Source: Stigmatella erecta (GTDB lineage Bacteria > Myxococcota > Myxococcia > Myxococcales > Myxococcaceae). From it: a stretch of 64,000 nt of DNA. The translations under genes and the position numbers were made by a program. Shown in pieces: positions 1 to 6,957 of this stretch (positions are counted from its first letter, which is position 1; each line of letters starts with the position of its first letter). The stretch spans positions 620,001 to 684,000 of the forward strand of contig NZ_FOIJ01000001.1 of the NCBI RefSeq assembly GCF_900111745.1, read 5' to 3'. Under the pieces are notes generated by a model. It saw nothing but the letters and a program-made list of their open reading frames with translations, made no database searches and was not told the origin of the DNA.

Positions 1-1
1 C

Positions 2-52
2 CTGAACAAGCAAAACATCAACCTGGGCCAGGAGAAGACCGCCCACGCGTAG
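2..52 (+). CDS. C-terminal end of a protein entering from the left (partial)
   Basis: Reading frame 2 is open from the window edge to a TAG at 50-52 and gives 16 residues, LNKQNINLGQEKTAHA. It lies on the same strand as the permease that follows and ends about 78 bp before it. The piece is too short for any family assignment, and the frame itself is an assumption because no start or body is visible. Confidence 0.3.
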   Translation: MNKQNINLGQEKTAHA

Positions 53-129
53 GCGGCTTCCCGACAGTTCAAGGTTGACGCGCGAGGGCGGGGGGAAACT
101 CCCGCCCTTCGCCGTGGGGGGCTGGCATC

Positions 130-1425
130 ATGCGCGGCATGACGGCCCTTGCGATGCCCGGGGTGCGCCAGCGGCTGCGCTCCATCTTCGGCGGCTCGGT
201 GGGCAACCTCATCGAGTGGTACGACTTCTACATCTACTCGGCGTTCTCGCTGTACTTCGCCAAGGCGTTCTTTCCGAGCGGCAACCCCATCGTCGAGCAG
301 CTCAACACCGCGGGGGTGTTCGCCCTGGGCTTCCTGGTGCGCCCCGTGGGCGGCTGGGTCATGGGGCTCTACGCGGACCTCCGGGGACGGCGCGCCGCGT
401 TGACGCTGTCCGTCACGCTGATGTGCCTGGGCTCGCTCGTCATCGCGCTCTGCCCGACATATGAGCAGGTGGGCGTGGCGGCGCCGATGGTGCTCGTGCT
501 GGCGCGGCTGCTACAGGGGCTGTCGCTGGGCGGGGAGTATGGCACCAGCGCGACGTACCTGAGCGAGGTGGCCACCTCGCGCCACCGCGGCTTCTACAGC
601 TCCTTCCAGTACGTCACGCTCATCATGGGCCAGCTGCTGGCCACGCTGACGTTGCTGCTGCTGCAGCGCCTGGTGCTCACCCATGGGCAACTCGAGGCCT
701 GGGGGTGGCGCATCCCGTTCGTGTGCGGGGCGGCCCTGGCGGTCTTCGGCTTCTACATGCGCAGGAACATGGTGGAGACGGAGGCATTCCAGGCGGAGGC
801 GGCGAAGCACCCGGTGCGCCACCCCATGCGGGAGCTGCTGAGCCACCCCCGGGAGATCGCCCTCGTGGTGGGGCTGACCCTGGGCGGCACCCTCGCCTTC
901 TACACATACACCGTCTACATGCAGAAGTTCCTGGTGAACTCGGTGGGGCTCACGCGGGATCAGGCCACGCTCATCTCGGTGGCGTCGCTGTTCTTCTACA
1001 TGCTGTTGCAGCCGGTGTTCGGCCTGCTGTCCGACAAGGTGGGGCGCAAGCCGGTGCTGCTGTGGTTCGGGGTGATGGGCACGCTGTGCACGGTGCCCCT
1101 GCTGACGGCGCTGACACGCACGCGGGATGCGTTCACGGCGTTCCTGCTGGTGATGGCGGCGCTGGTCATCGTCTCGGGCTACACGTCCATCAACGCCGTG
1201 GTGAAGGCGGAGCTGTTCCCGGCGAACATCCGCGCCCTGGGCGTGGGGCTGCCCTACGCGCTGACGGTCTCCCTGTTCGGAGGAACGGCCGAGTACCTGG
1301 GCACGTGGCTGAAGCTGGCGGGCCATGAGGCGTGGTTCTTCTGGTACGTCACCACCTGCATCCTGTGCTCGCTGTTCGTCTATCTGTTCATGCGCGACAC
1401 GCAGCGGGAGCACCGGTTCGGCTGA
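130..1425 (+). CDS. MFS permease, metabolite:H+ symporter (MHS) family
   Basis: A 431-residue, 12-helix inner-membrane transporter. The N-terminal GNLIEWYDFYIYS (about residues 25-37) is the hallmark of the MHS subfamily, which holds alpha-ketoglutarate (KgtP), shikimate (ShiA) and proline/betaine (ProP) symporters. Further family marks are RPVGGWVMGLYADLRGRR in the loop between helices 2 and 3, GLSLGGEYG in helix 4, and the matching LSDKVGRKP in the C-terminal half. Length fits the family. It should couple proton entry to uptake of an organic acid or small zwitterion, but the substrate cannot be read from sequence. The start at 130 precedes MTALAMPG; the ATG at 139 is an alternative. No operon partner is obvious, as the next gene downstream is on the other strand. 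Confidence 0.85.
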   Translation: MRGMTALAMPGVRQRLRSIFGGSVGNLIEWYDFYIYSAFSLYFAKAFFPSGNPIVEQLNTAGVFALGFLVRPVGGWVMGLYADLRGRRAALTLSVTLMCLGSLVIALCPTYEQVGVAAPMVLVLARLLQGLSLGGEYGTSATYLSEVATSRHRGFYSSFQYVTLIMGQLLATLTLLLLQRLVLTHGQLEAWGWRIPFVCGAALAVFGFYMRRNMVETEAFQAEAAKHPVRHPMRELLSHPREIALVVGLTLGGTLAFYTYTVYMQKFLVNSVGLTRDQATLISVASLFFYMLLQPVFGLLSDKVGRKPVLLWFGVMGTLCTVPLLTALTRTRDAFTAFLLVMAALVIVSGYTSINAVVKAELFPANIRALGVGLPYALTVSLFGGTAEYLGTWLKLAGHEAWFFWYVTTCILCSLFVYLFMRDTQREHRFG

Positions 1426-1447
1426 CGCCCCCGAAAAGTCCGTGGGC

Positions 1448-1879
1448 TCATTCGATGTCCACGATCTTGTAGAAGGTCTCCCGGTACTCCACCTGGCTGT
1501 TCGGGGAATCCTCCGCCCAGCGCTCCCCCTTCCTGCGCTTCGCGAGCCGGAACTCATCCACCAGGAGGAGCCCCTCCGGAAACCCGTACCGGGTCCAGAG
1601 CTCGCGCCCGGCGAAGTTCTCGTAGCCCACGAACCACACCTCGCGCCGCGTCTGGAGCCGTTGAATATCCAGCGTCACCAGCGCCCCCGCGCTCACGGCC
1701 TCTTTCGGACCGAACTTCCGGGGCTGGAGCGCGTGATACTGGCGGCAGGCCCTCTCCACGCTCTTCACCATCCGCCGGTCCACCTCCGGATGCCGGTTCA
1801 GCTCCGCCAGCAGCTCGTCGTGTGCCAGCCGCAGGGCCTGAATCAACGGCTCCTTGCCACCCACCTTGAGGTTCACCAT
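1448..1879 (-). CDS. conserved-looking hypothetical protein, 143 aa
   Basis: Not recognised. The chosen start (MVNLKVGGKEPLIQ) gives 143 residues: a helical N-terminal half rich in Glu/Arg/Leu and a C-terminal half with YENFAGRELWTRYGFPEG and a short basic stretch. There is no signal peptide and no membrane segment. It is transcribed divergently from the epoxide hydrolase, and the two ATG codons share the same CATG tetranucleotide (1877-1880), so the genes overlap head to head by two bases. The upstream sequence on this strand has no clear Shine-Dalgarno, so the true start may lie further inside. Composition matches the chromosome. Confidence 0.55.
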   Translation of the reverse strand: MVNLKVGGKEPLIQALRLAHDELLAELNRHPEVDRRMVKSVERACRQYHALQPRKFGPKEAVSAGALVTLDIQRLQTRREVWFVGYENFAGRELWTRYGFPEGLLLVDEFRLAKRRKGERWAEDSPNSQVEYRETFYKIVDIE

Positions 1880-3071
1880 GTCGAAGACGCTCACAGAGAA
1901 GGTTGGACAGGCCCTGGGCCTGGGCGATGCGCACCCTATCACCCCCTTCCAGGCCTCCATCCCCCAGAGCGCCCTGACGGATCTGAAGCAGCGCCTGGAC
2001 CTGACGCGCTGGCCCGAGCCCGAGACCGTCGAGGACTGGTCCCAGGGCGTGCCCCTGAAGAAGCTCCAGGCGCTCGTCGAGTACTGGCGCACCGGCTACG
2101 ACTGGCGCCGCGCCGAGGCCCGGCTCAACAGCTTTCCGAACTACCGCACCCCCATCGACGGGCTCGACATCCACTTCATCCACGTGCGCTCCCAGCACGA
2201 GAACGCCCTGCCCCTCCTGCTCACCCACGGCTGGCCCGGCTCGGTCTTCGAGTTCTTCAAGTCCATTCCCCTGCTCACGGACCCCACCGCCCATGGCGGC
2301 CAGGCGGAGGACGCCTTCCACGTCATCATCCCGTCCCTCCCGGGCTACGGCTTCTCGGGCAAGCCCTCGAAGACCGGCTGGAACATGGCGCGCACCGCCA
2401 AGGCCTGGGCGGAGCTGATGCACCGGCTGGGCTACACACACTGGGTCGCCCAGGGCGGCGACTGGGGCGCGGGCGTCAGCACGGCGCTCGCCCACCTCAA
2501 GCCCCAGGGGCTGGCCGGCATCCACCTGAACATGCCGTTCGCCGTGCCGGAGAAGCTTCCCCTCGAGAACCCCACCGCCGAGGAGAAGCGGGCCATGGCG
2601 CAGCTCCACGCCTTCGACACCGATGGGTCCGGCTACTTCCGCCAGCAGACCACGCGCCCCCAGACGGTGGGCTATGCCCTGGCGGACTCTCCGGCCGGCC
2701 AGGCCGCGTGGATCTACGAGAAGTTCCAGATGTGGACCGACAACTCCGGCGAGCCCGAGTCCGTCCTCAGCCAGGACGAGATGCTCGACAACATCACGCT
2801 CTACTGGCTCACGGACACGGCGGCCTCCTCCGCGCGCATGTACTGGGAGAACGCCGGCGCCACCTTCTCGGGCGGCAAGCTCGATCTCCCCGTGGGCGCC
2901 AGCATCTTCCCGAAGGAGATCTTCCGCCTGCCCAAGCGCTGGGCCGAGCAGAGTTACTCGAAGCTCATCTACTGGAATGAGACCGAAAAGGGCGGCCACT
3001 TCGCCGCGTTCGAGCAGCCTGGGATCTTCGTCCGCGAGCTCCGCGCCTGCTTCCGCCAGCTCCGTCCGTAA
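1878..3071 (+). CDS. epoxide hydrolase, alpha/beta-hydrolase fold with EHN domain
   Basis: A 397-residue enzyme of the microsomal-type epoxide hydrolase family, which opens epoxides to diols through a covalent alkyl-enzyme ester. The N-terminal EHN domain begins at ITPFQASIPQSALTDLK. The oxyanion-hole loop is LTHGWPGS, the nucleophile elbow is QGGDWGAG (Asp nucleophile), NITLYWLT belongs to the cap, and GGHFAAFEQP near the C-terminus supplies the catalytic His. The ATG at 1878 has TTGAGG six bases upstream. It ends against a bidirectional terminator shared with the convergent hsp20 gene. Cytoplasmic, no signal peptide. The substrate is unknown: such enzymes serve in detoxification or secondary-metabolite tailoring. 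Confidence 0.9.
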   Translation: MSKTLTEKVGQALGLGDAHPITPFQASIPQSALTDLKQRLDLTRWPEPETVEDWSQGVPLKKLQALVEYWRTGYDWRRAEARLNSFPNYRTPIDGLDIHFIHVRSQHENALPLLLTHGWPGSVFEFFKSIPLLTDPTAHGGQAEDAFHVIIPSLPGYGFSGKPSKTGWNMARTAKAWAELMHRLGYTHWVAQGGDWGAGVSTALAHLKPQGLAGIHLNMPFAVPEKLPLENPTAEEKRAMAQLHAFDTDGSGYFRQQTTRPQTVGYALADSPAGQAAWIYEKFQMWTDNSGEPESVLSQDEMLDNITLYWLTDTAASSARMYWENAGATFSGGKLDLPVGASIFPKEIFRLPKRWAEQSYSKLIYWNETEKGGHFAAFEQPGIFVRELRACFRQLRP

Positions 3072-3090
3072 CACGCGCCCAGGCAGGACA

Positions 3091-3122
3091 AAGCCTGGCC
3101 CCCCTTCGCGGAGGCCAGGCTT
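3091..3122. terminator. bidirectional intrinsic terminator
   Basis: A perfect 10-bp inverted repeat (AAGCCTGGCC at 3091-3100, GGCCAGGCTT at 3113-3122) with a 12-base loop sits between the convergent epoxide hydrolase (stop 3071) and hsp20 (stop 3143). The position and symmetry suggest that it ends both transcripts. The flanking T tracts are short. Confidence 0.7.
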
Positions 3123-3142
3123 CTCCGGCTCAGCCGCCGGGA

Positions 3143-3655
3143 CTAGGACTTGATGCTGTCCTTCGGCTCCACGGTGCTGGTGGCCACCTGGATGCGCTTG
3201 GGCTGCACCTCGGGGCGCTTGGGCAGGGTGAGCGTCAGGACCCCATTCTTCAGCTGGGCCTGGACATTGTCCCCATTGACGCCCTCGGGGAGCGTGAACG
3301 CGCGGCTGAACGCGCCGAAGCTGCGCTCATAGGCATAGAACCGCTCGCCCTCCTCGCGCTTCTCGCGCTCGCGCTTGCCACTCACCGAGAGGCGGTCTCC
3401 CGTGAGCGTCACCTCGATGTCCTTCTCGTCCACACCCGGAAGGTCCGCCTTGAAGACGTACGCATCCTGGGTCTCCTTCACCTCGAACGCCGGGACGAAC
3501 GGCGCCGGGCCCTGACGGCCGGCGAACCAGGGGTGGCTCGCCAGTTGTTCGAACGGATCCCAGTTCATCAGCTCTTGCATCTGCTGAAAGGGATCCCACT
3601 CACGGGTGCGCTGCACGTTGCTTCCACTTCCACGACGAACAGACAGATCGGCCAT
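3143..3655 (-). CDS. small heat-shock protein, Hsp20/alpha-crystallin family
   Basis: A 170-residue ATP-independent holdase. The alpha-crystallin domain spans about residues 55-150: PAFEVKETQDAYVFKADLPG opens it, then DRLSVSGKRE and a closing NGVLTLTLPK with the conserved (V/I)LTLxLPK. A short C-terminal extension carries KRIQV, the IxI/V-like oligomerisation motif. The N-terminus has a WDPF-rich segment (EWDPFQQ, NWDPFEQL), typical of class-A bacterial sHsps. The start is fixed by AAGAGAGGAGAAACCGTC directly before the ATG. The open frame continues far upstream without a stop, but that part is non-coding in character. Confidence 0.92.
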   Translation of the reverse strand: MADLSVRRGSGSNVQRTREWDPFQQMQELMNWDPFEQLASHPWFAGRQGPAPFVPAFEVKETQDAYVFKADLPGVDEKDIEVTLTGDRLSVSGKREREKREEGERFYAYERSFGAFSRAFTLPEGVNGDNVQAQLKNGVLTLTLPKRPEVQPKRIQVATSTVEPKDSIKS

Positions 3656-3958
3656 GACGGTTTCTCCTCTCTTAAACGCGGCGGCGAAGGTCCCTGCCGT
3701 GCCGCCGCCATCCAGACCGTAAAGCAGGTTCGAGATGGTGCAAGCCGCCCCGGCCCGCGCAGGGGCCCCGGAGCCTGGTCCACCGCCCTCCAACCAGGGG
3801 ACCTCCCCTGGCACGGGCCCGGCCACCCGGATATACCTCCTGATGTGCACCGGTGACGGATTTGGCACCACACGGAACTGAACAGCGGTTAAGAGGGCCG
3901 TGCCCCCAAGCGCTCCGCTGACTGAGGGAGCTTCCTCACCTGAGTTCTTGACCGCTCC
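3656..3958. other. intergenic region between hsp20 and the receiver/KaiC operon
   Basis: A 303-bp divergent intergenic region that should hold promoters for both hsp20 (minus) and the receiver gene (plus). On the minus strand TTGCAC, 16 bases, TACGGT (around 3717-3744) could be a weak sigma-70 promoter for hsp20. I see no CIRCE-like inverted repeat and no convincing heat-shock promoter. No gene was found in either strand. Confidence 0.4.
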
Positions 3959-4375
3959 ATGGCCGATCCGATTCCAGCCACGTCCCGTGGGAAGATGCTC
4001 ATTCTCGTGGTGGAGAAGGATCCACACGTGCGCGAGCTGGAGGCGCACTTCCTCGCACAGGCCGGTTATTCCGTTGAGTTCGTGACCGATGGCCTGTCCG
4101 CGCTGGAGCAGGCCCAACACCTGCGGCCTGACATCATCATCACCGAGATTCTTGTCCCCAAGCTGGATGGGCTGGCGCTCTGCCGGCAGCTGAAGGCCGC
4201 CGCCCAGACACGCCACATCTCCATCCTCATCTTCAGCATCCTGGCGGCCAGTGGCCGCGCCAAGGAGGCCGGCGCGGATGCCTTCCTCATGAAGCCCCTG
4301 GCTGAACACCGGTTGATCACGACCGTCAGGGGCCTGCTGGAGCACCGTTCCCGTTCTCTCGCCGAGACTCCATGA
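3959..4375 (+). CDS. CheY-like receiver with Glu at the phospho-acceptor position
   Basis: A 138-residue stand-alone receiver domain with no output domain. The fold is clear: acidic pocket E19/D21 (VVEKDPHV), beta-3 loop PDIIITEILVPKLDG, hydroxyl residue S93 (IFSILAA) and invariant Lys K112 (LMKPL). The usual aspartate at the end of beta-3 is replaced by glutamate (E63 in ITEILVP), often regarded as phosphomimetic, so the protein may be locked on or work without phosphorylation. The ATG is at 3959; the stop overlaps the KaiC gene start (ATGA at 4372-4375), so the two are translationally coupled. It probably acts with the KaiC ATPase and histidine kinase that follow. Confidence 0.85.
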   Translation: MADPIPATSRGKMLILVVEKDPHVRELEAHFLAQAGYSVEFVTDGLSALEQAQHLRPDIIITEILVPKLDGLALCRQLKAAAQTRHISILIFSILAASGRAKEAGADAFLMKPLAEHRLITTVRGLLEHRSRSLAETP

Positions 4376-5796
4376 CCGCGACGTACAAGCCAGCTCCCGA
4401 GCACATCCCCCCTTCCCGGGAAGGGCTGCCGCGCATCCCCACGGGGACCCCTCAACTGGACGCCATTCTGGGTGGAGGCTTTCCCGCCCATTCCATCAAC
4501 ATCCTCATGGGCGAGCCGGGCAGCGGGAAGACCATCCTCGCCGAGCGGCTCATCTTCGCCAACGCCCAGTCCAGCCAGCGCCCCATCCTCTACCTCACCA
4601 CCCTCTCCGAGCCCCTGGAGAAGGTGGTGCGCTACCTCCAGCAGTTCGAGTTCTACGACGAGGAGAAGCTCACCTCGGGCAGCATCGTCTATGACTCCCT
4701 CGCCCAGGAGCTGGAGGAACACGGCATCACCGCCGTGGTGCCCAAGCTGAAGGAGATCATCAAGACCCTCTCGCCCAGCATCATCGTCATCGACTCCTTC
4801 AAGGCCATCCATGATCTCAGCACCTCGGTGCCGGACATGCGCCGGATGCTGTACGAAGTGGCGGGCCTGCTCACGGCCTACGACACGACGGCGTTCCTCG
4901 TGGGGGAGTACAGCGAGGCACAGCTCTCCACCTACCCGGAGTTCGCGGTGGCCGACGGCATGGTGGAGCTGGCCCGCAGGAAGCACGGCACCCGGGATGA
5001 GCGGTACCTGCGCGTCCTCAAGCTCCGGGGCAGCAACTACCTGGAGGGATTGCACGCCTTCCGCATCACCGCGAGCGGGCTGGAGGTCTTCCCCCGGCTG
5101 ACGAGTCCGGAGGTTCCCCTCGCCTACTCCCTCCAGGAAGAGCGCCTGTCCACGGGGGTGGTGGGACTGGACACGATGCTGCAGGGGGGCATCCGGGCGG
5201 GCAGCTCGACCCTGATTCAAGGCCGGACGGGCTCGGGCAAGACGACGCTGGCGCTCCAGTTCATCCTGGAGGGCCTCCAGAGGGGAGAGCCCAGCCTCTA
5301 CGTCAACTTCCAGGAGAACCCCACCCAGCTGGCGCGGGTCATCCAGGGCTTCGGGTTCGATGTGGCCGAGGCCCAGCGCAAGGGGCTGCACCTGCTCTAT
5401 CACTCCCCGGTGGAGCTGCAGATCGACAGCATCCTCGTGACGCTGTTCCGCACCATCGCGGAGAAGAAGATCCAGCGCGTCGCCGTGGACTCCGTCGGAG
5501 ACCTCATCAGCGCGGCGAGCGACATTCCGCGCCTCTTCGGATACCTCTACGCCCTGGTCCAGCACTTCTCGGTGATGCGGGTGGCGAGCGTCCTGACGAT
5601 GGAGACCACCGGCATGGCGCCCCACCCCCTGGAGGGACAGATCAGCGCCCTGTCCGACGCCATCCTGCACTTGCAGATAGAGCGGCTCGGCAACCGCTCC
5701 ATGAGGACCCTGCAGGTGCTCAAGGCGCGCGGCACGGACCATGACCTGAACGTGCGGGAGCTGCGCATCACGTCCAAGGGCGTCGAGGTGATGTGA
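4372..5796 (+). CDS. KaiC/RAD55-like double-domain ATPase
   Basis: A 474-residue protein with two tandem KaiC-type RecA ATPase domains. Domain 1 (about 20-240) has Walker A GEPGSGKT, the Glu-bearing LSEPLEKV loop and Walker B SIIVIDSF. Domain 2 (about 250-474) has Walker A GRTGSGKT, NFQENPTQL and Walker B VAVDSVGDL. Length is close to cyanobacterial KaiC (about 519) but shorter at the C-terminus. No kaiA or kaiB is nearby, so a clock role is not implied. In non-cyanobacteria such proteins usually sit with two-component genes as signalling ATPases, exactly as here: a receiver overlaps upstream and a histidine kinase begins one base after the stop. Confidence 0.88.
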   Translation: MTATYKPAPEHIPPSREGLPRIPTGTPQLDAILGGGFPAHSINILMGEPGSGKTILAERLIFANAQSSQRPILYLTTLSEPLEKVVRYLQQFEFYDEEKLTSGSIVYDSLAQELEEHGITAVVPKLKEIIKTLSPSIIVIDSFKAIHDLSTSVPDMRRMLYEVAGLLTAYDTTAFLVGEYSEAQLSTYPEFAVADGMVELARRKHGTRDERYLRVLKLRGSNYLEGLHAFRITASGLEVFPRLTSPEVPLAYSLQEERLSTGVVGLDTMLQGGIRAGSSTLIQGRTGSGKTTLALQFILEGLQRGEPSLYVNFQENPTQLARVIQGFGFDVAEAQRKGLHLLYHSPVELQIDSILVTLFRTIAEKKIQRVAVDSVGDLISAASDIPRLFGYLYALVQHFSVMRVASVLTMETTGMAPHPLEGQISALSDAILHLQIERLGNRSMRTLQVLKARGTDHDLNVRELRITSKGVEVM

Positions 5797-5797
5797 C

Positions 5798-6949
5798 ATG
5801 CCCAGCCCGCTCCAGCCCGCGGAGAAGCGCCTCCAGCAGTTCCGCAAGCTCACGGAGGTCAGCCGCGCGCTCACCTACGCCGTCTCGTTGGACGAGGTGC
5901 TCCGCATCACCGTGGAGCGCGCCGCGGAGTTGCTGGAGACGGACAGGGCGGTCCTCATGCTCACCAACGAGCAAGGGCTCCTGTCCGTCCGTGCCTCCTT
6001 CGGGCTGGCCAAGGCGGCCACGGAGCGCTTCCGTGAGCCGCTCGATGAGACCCTCATTCACCGGCTCCAGGGGCTCCTGGAGGCCTCCCCGCAGTGCTTC
6101 CTGGGGGTCCCCCTGGTGGTCGGCGGCCAGGTCACGGGCATCCTGGCCGTCTCGCTCGCCCAGCCCGTGACGGGCAACGACGAGCAGGAGTGGTTGCTGT
6201 CCGCCCTGGCGGATCAGGCGGCCGTGGCCCTGGAGAAGACCCGGCTGGACGAGACGGCGGAGTTCCGCGAGCGCCTCATCGGCATCGTCAGCCACGACTT
6301 GCGCGGCCCCATCTCCGCCATCTTGCTGGGGGCCACGACCGTGCTGCGGCGGGAGGAGCTGAAGGAGCGGGACGCCAAGACGATCATGCGCATCCAGTCC
6401 GCCGCGGAGCGCGCGAGCCGGATGATCCGGGACCTGCTCGACTACACCCAGGCCCGGCTGGGGGGCGGCATTCGCGTGGAGAGCCGGCCCATGGACCTGC
6501 ACGCCGTGGTGCGCCAGGTGGCCGAGGAGATGGCGATGGCCCATCCGGGGCGGCACATCGAGGTGAGCCAGGGGGGGGACCTCCACGGAAACTGGGATGT
6601 GGATCGCCTGGCGCAGGTGGTGGGCAACCTCATCTCGAATGCCCTCCACTACAGCCCGGAGGGCACCCCCGTGCGCGTGGAGACCCTGGGAACCGCCCAG
6701 GAGGCGACGCTCACCATCCACAACCTGGGGCCGCCCATCCCTGCCCAGCAGCAGTCGAAGATCTTCGAGCCGATGCATCGCGCCTCCGCGGATGTGAACC
6801 CGCAGAACCGCAGCGTGGGGCTGGGCCTCTACATCGTGAAACACCTGGTGAAGGCCCACGGCGGCACCATCGAAGTGAAGTCCCTGGAGAACGAGGGCAC
6901 CACCTTCACGGTCCGCCTCCCGCGCCAGCCGCCTCCGCCGGGGCCCTGA
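5798..6949 (+). CDS. GAF-domain sensor histidine kinase
   Basis: A 383-residue soluble histidine kinase with no membrane segments. An N-terminal GAF domain (about 15-150, with LETDRAVLML and GVPLVVGGQVTGILAVSL) is followed by a DHp domain with H-box IVSHDLRGPIS and a HATPase_c domain with N-box GNLISNALHYSPEG and G2 box GLGLYIVKHLVKAHGG. The G1 box reads HNLGPPIP instead of DxGxGI, a variant found in a recognisable HK subgroup. It is third in the receiver-KaiC-HK operon (one base after the KaiC stop). The logical reading is that the GAF domain senses a small ligand or the KaiC partner, although the operon's own receiver lacks the phospho-Asp. Confidence 0.88.
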   Translation: MPSPLQPAEKRLQQFRKLTEVSRALTYAVSLDEVLRITVERAAELLETDRAVLMLTNEQGLLSVRASFGLAKAATERFREPLDETLIHRLQGLLEASPQCFLGVPLVVGGQVTGILAVSLAQPVTGNDEQEWLLSALADQAAVALEKTRLDETAEFRERLIGIVSHDLRGPISAILLGATTVLRREELKERDAKTIMRIQSAAERASRMIRDLLDYTQARLGGGIRVESRPMDLHAVVRQVAEEMAMAHPGRHIEVSQGGDLHGNWDVDRLAQVVGNLISNALHYSPEGTPVRVETLGTAQEATLTIHNLGPPIPAQQQSKIFEPMHRASADVNPQNRSVGLGLYIVKHLVKAHGGTIEVKSLENEGTTFTVRLPRQPPPPGP

Positions 6950-6957
6950 CCCCTTCG

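Noticed and set aside
3656-4345. Upstream extension of the hsp20 frame to about 400 residues
   Set aside because: A strong ribosome site sits at the ATG at 3655 and the Hsp20 family begins there; the extension overlaps the intergenic region and the receiver gene.
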